Below are positions 5,745-7,085 of a stretch of 7,085 nucleotides of DNA, piece after piece. Source of the DNA: Promethearchaeota archaeon. GTDB lineage: Archaea > Asgardarchaeota > Lokiarchaeia > Sigynarchaeales > SOKP01. Location: positions 1 to 7,085 of the forward strand of contig JAEOTJ010000456.1 of the NCBI GenBank assembly GCA_016839905.1, in the 5' to 3' direction. The notes under the pieces were generated by a model. It made no database searches. It was not told the DNA's origin and saw nothing but the letters and a program-made list of their open reading frames with translations. A program made the position numbers and the translations under genes. Each line of letters starts with the position of its first letter. The stretch's first letter is position 1.

Positions 5745-5941
5745 AAATATTGGCATCATTAAATCATTAATTCTCTGATTAATATTGCATTCATTTACTA
5801 AACTGAATTAATAATATAATAACTTTTCACCATACATATTTCTCTTAACTTAAATATTTTACGACTAAAACCCTTTTTTTTTAAATATATTATTAGAAAA
5901 TAAAAAGAAAATTAAAATAACTAAAATATATAGGATTAGGA
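5745..5941. other. Intergenic region before the transporter gene
   Basis: No further gene is seen here. A TATA-like TTTAAATATAT (5880-5890), following a run of T, could direct a transcript beginning near 5910-5915. That would give a leader of about 30 nt to the ATG at 5942. A purine-rich stretch (GGATTAGGA, 5933-5941) abuts the ATG and is a weak, too-close Shine-Dalgarno candidate. Confidence 0.35.
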
Positions 5942-7085
5942 ATGTTTAAAAAGGAAATATTGAATGAAGATAGAAAGAAATATACAAAAATAAATAAGGA
6001 TCAGTCAAAATATCAATCAAATATTTGGAAATCATATATAATCCATTTCTTCTTTGGATTTCAATTTATAGCAGGCATCATTATTCCCTTTTTCATATTA
6101 TGGGGGCGTCTATCTTTCATGGAAATTATGTTATTACAAAGTTATTTCACTTTAATGATTGTCTTGTTTGAGATCCCCTGTGGTGCAATATCTGATTACT
6201 TGAGCAGGAGATTCGCTTTAATTATGGGGGCTTTAATCACTGCAATAGCCGCTTTCACTTATTCAATCAACCCAAATATATTTCTATTCATCATTGCTGA
6301 AACATTGTGGGCCTTTGGGGAAGCATTAATCTCAGGAACACATCAAGCATTAATATATGATACGTTAAGAAAAATGGATAAAAAGGAAGAACTATCCAGA
6401 ATAATGGCAAAGAATCAAAGATTTCTCTTAATAGGAATGATGATTTCCGCACCCATTGGCTCATTGCTAGCGATAAATATACCAATAAATTTGGTTGTTA
6501 GGTTAATGATTCTTCCATTTATAATTTGTGCTATCATTTCATTGACGATTAAAGAACCAAATCATGATTTAGAAAAGGAATCTGAAAAATATTTAGTTAT
6601 TATAAAATCAGGATTTAATGAACTCAGGAAAAACAAGATACTTAGGACATTAGCACTTGATACACTTGTTATTGATGTCACGATTTTTTTTCTAATCTGG
6701 ACTTATCAGTTATATCTTGAAGATTTGAGAGTTCCAATAGGATATTTTGGATTTGTTGCAGCTTTCATAACTATATCAGAGATAATTTTTACAATTCTTG
6801 TTCCAAAATACGAGAGAAAATTCGAAAATAAAAAAAGATTCCTGCAAGTATATACCTTGATACCCGGAATTGGATTTTTTCTAATGGCATTCATATTCTA
6901 CGTTCCTATTAGCATCTTCTTGATATTAATAGTTATAGGTTTTGGATTCACGCGACAGATAATTTTCATTAATGGTATCAACAAACAAATCGATACACAA
7001 AATAGAGCTACGGTTCTTAGTACGATTAATATGTTTATTTGTCTTATAAGAGCATTATTTTATCCCGTCATTGGCATTCTGGTCA
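5942..7085 (+). CDS. MFS transporter, efflux-like, 3' end outside window
   Basis: The frame is open from the ATG at 5942 to the window end, giving 381 residues without a stop, so the protein is cut only by the edge. It is a major facilitator superfamily permease, probably a proton-coupled exporter. After a charged 28-residue N-terminal tail come helices at about 31-54, 62-80, 91-109, 113-135, 162-180 and 184-203. A cytoplasmic loop with KEPNHDLEKESEKY follows, then at least five more hydrophobic segments. MFS motif A is clear as GAISDYLSRR (81-90), preceded by FEIPC (76-80), typical of drug-efflux-type members. AETLWAFGEALISG (119-132) and MISAPIGSLLA (167-177) are also common in this group, as is the late NRATVLSTINM (354-364). 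Typical length is 400-420, so about one helix is missing. The substrate is unknown. No partner regulator is visible in the window. Confidence 0.88.
   Translation, partial: MFKKEILNEDRKKYTKINKDQSKYQSNIWKSYIIHFFFGFQFIAGIIIPFFILWGRLSFMEIMLLQSYFTLMIVLFEIPCGAISDYLSRRFALIMGALITAIAAFTYSINPNIFLFIIAETLWAFGEALISGTHQALIYDTLRKMDKKEELSRIMAKNQRFLLIGMMISAPIGSLLAINIPINLVVRLMILPFIICAIISLTIKEPNHDLEKESEKYLVIIKSGFNELRKNKILRTLALDTLVIDVTIFFLIWTYQLYLEDLRVPIGYFGFVAAFITISEIIFTILVPKYERKFENKKRFLQVYTLIPGIGFFLMAFIFYVPISIFLILIVIGFGFTRQIIFINGINKQIDTQNRATVLSTINMFICLIRALFYPVIGILV

Noticed and set aside
6291..6894. Two minus-strand ORFs (6291-6485 and 6706-6894)
   Set aside because: Both are antisense to the MFS transporter, whose plus-strand frame is open throughout with motif A and further family motifs.
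1..7085. CRISPR array, tRNA, rRNA, insertion sequence or a multi-gene defence cluster
   Set aside because: No regularly spaced repeats, no cloverleaf or rRNA sequence, no transposase frame, and, apart from the toxin-antitoxin pair, no co-directional gene set that could form a system.

Overview
This is a strongly AT-rich, gene-sparse stretch that reads as archaeal. Several starts have a TATA-like box about 25 bp upstream and no leader. Other starts have Shine-Dalgarno matches to the archaeal 16S tail (GAGGT, GGTGAT). The protein families (UPF0175/DUF3368 toxin-antitoxin, COG0731-type radical SAM, archaeal-type phosphohexomutase) are common in archaea. The base composition and lysine/isoleucine-rich proteins would suit an Asgard (Lokiarchaeia-like) or another AT-rich archaeal genome, but the lineage cannot be fixed from this window.

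Layout. Positions 1-243 hold no gene I can support. Positions 244-1042 (minus) are a two-gene toxin-antitoxin operon: a UPF0175-type antitoxin with a ribbon-helix-helix-like N-terminus, then a DUF3368 PIN-domain toxin overlapping it by 20 bp. A perfect 9-bp inverted repeat covers the antitoxin start and its TATA box and is a good candidate autoregulatory operator. Positions 1205-1396 (minus) carry the decayed 3' end of a class I glutamine amidotransferase (TrpG/PabA-like). Positions 1510-2307 (plus) encode a radical SAM protein. It converges on a multi-pass membrane protein of unknown function (2327-3193, minus) across 19 bp containing a hairpin and an A/T run.

Positions 3391-4835 (plus) hold an alpha-D-phosphohexomutase whose reading frame is broken near its 5' end at a run of seven A. 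The break sits on a classic -1 slippery heptamer followed directly by a stop. Two or three of the four active-site loops are also strongly altered. Positions 4886-5353 (minus) encode a GNAT acetyltransferase. Positions 5634-5744 (plus) are a 36-codon ORF with a convincing promoter and Shine-Dalgarno but no recognisable product. From 5942 to the window end (plus) is an MFS efflux-type transporter cut off by the window edge.

The genes alternate strands and, apart from the toxin-antitoxin pair, do not form operons or a pathway. The window looks like an accessory region with gene decay. The best leads are the broken and divergent phosphohexomutase and the tightly packed toxin-antitoxin promoter/operator. 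I see no CRISPR array, tRNA, rRNA or insertion sequence, and no clear multi-gene novel system.
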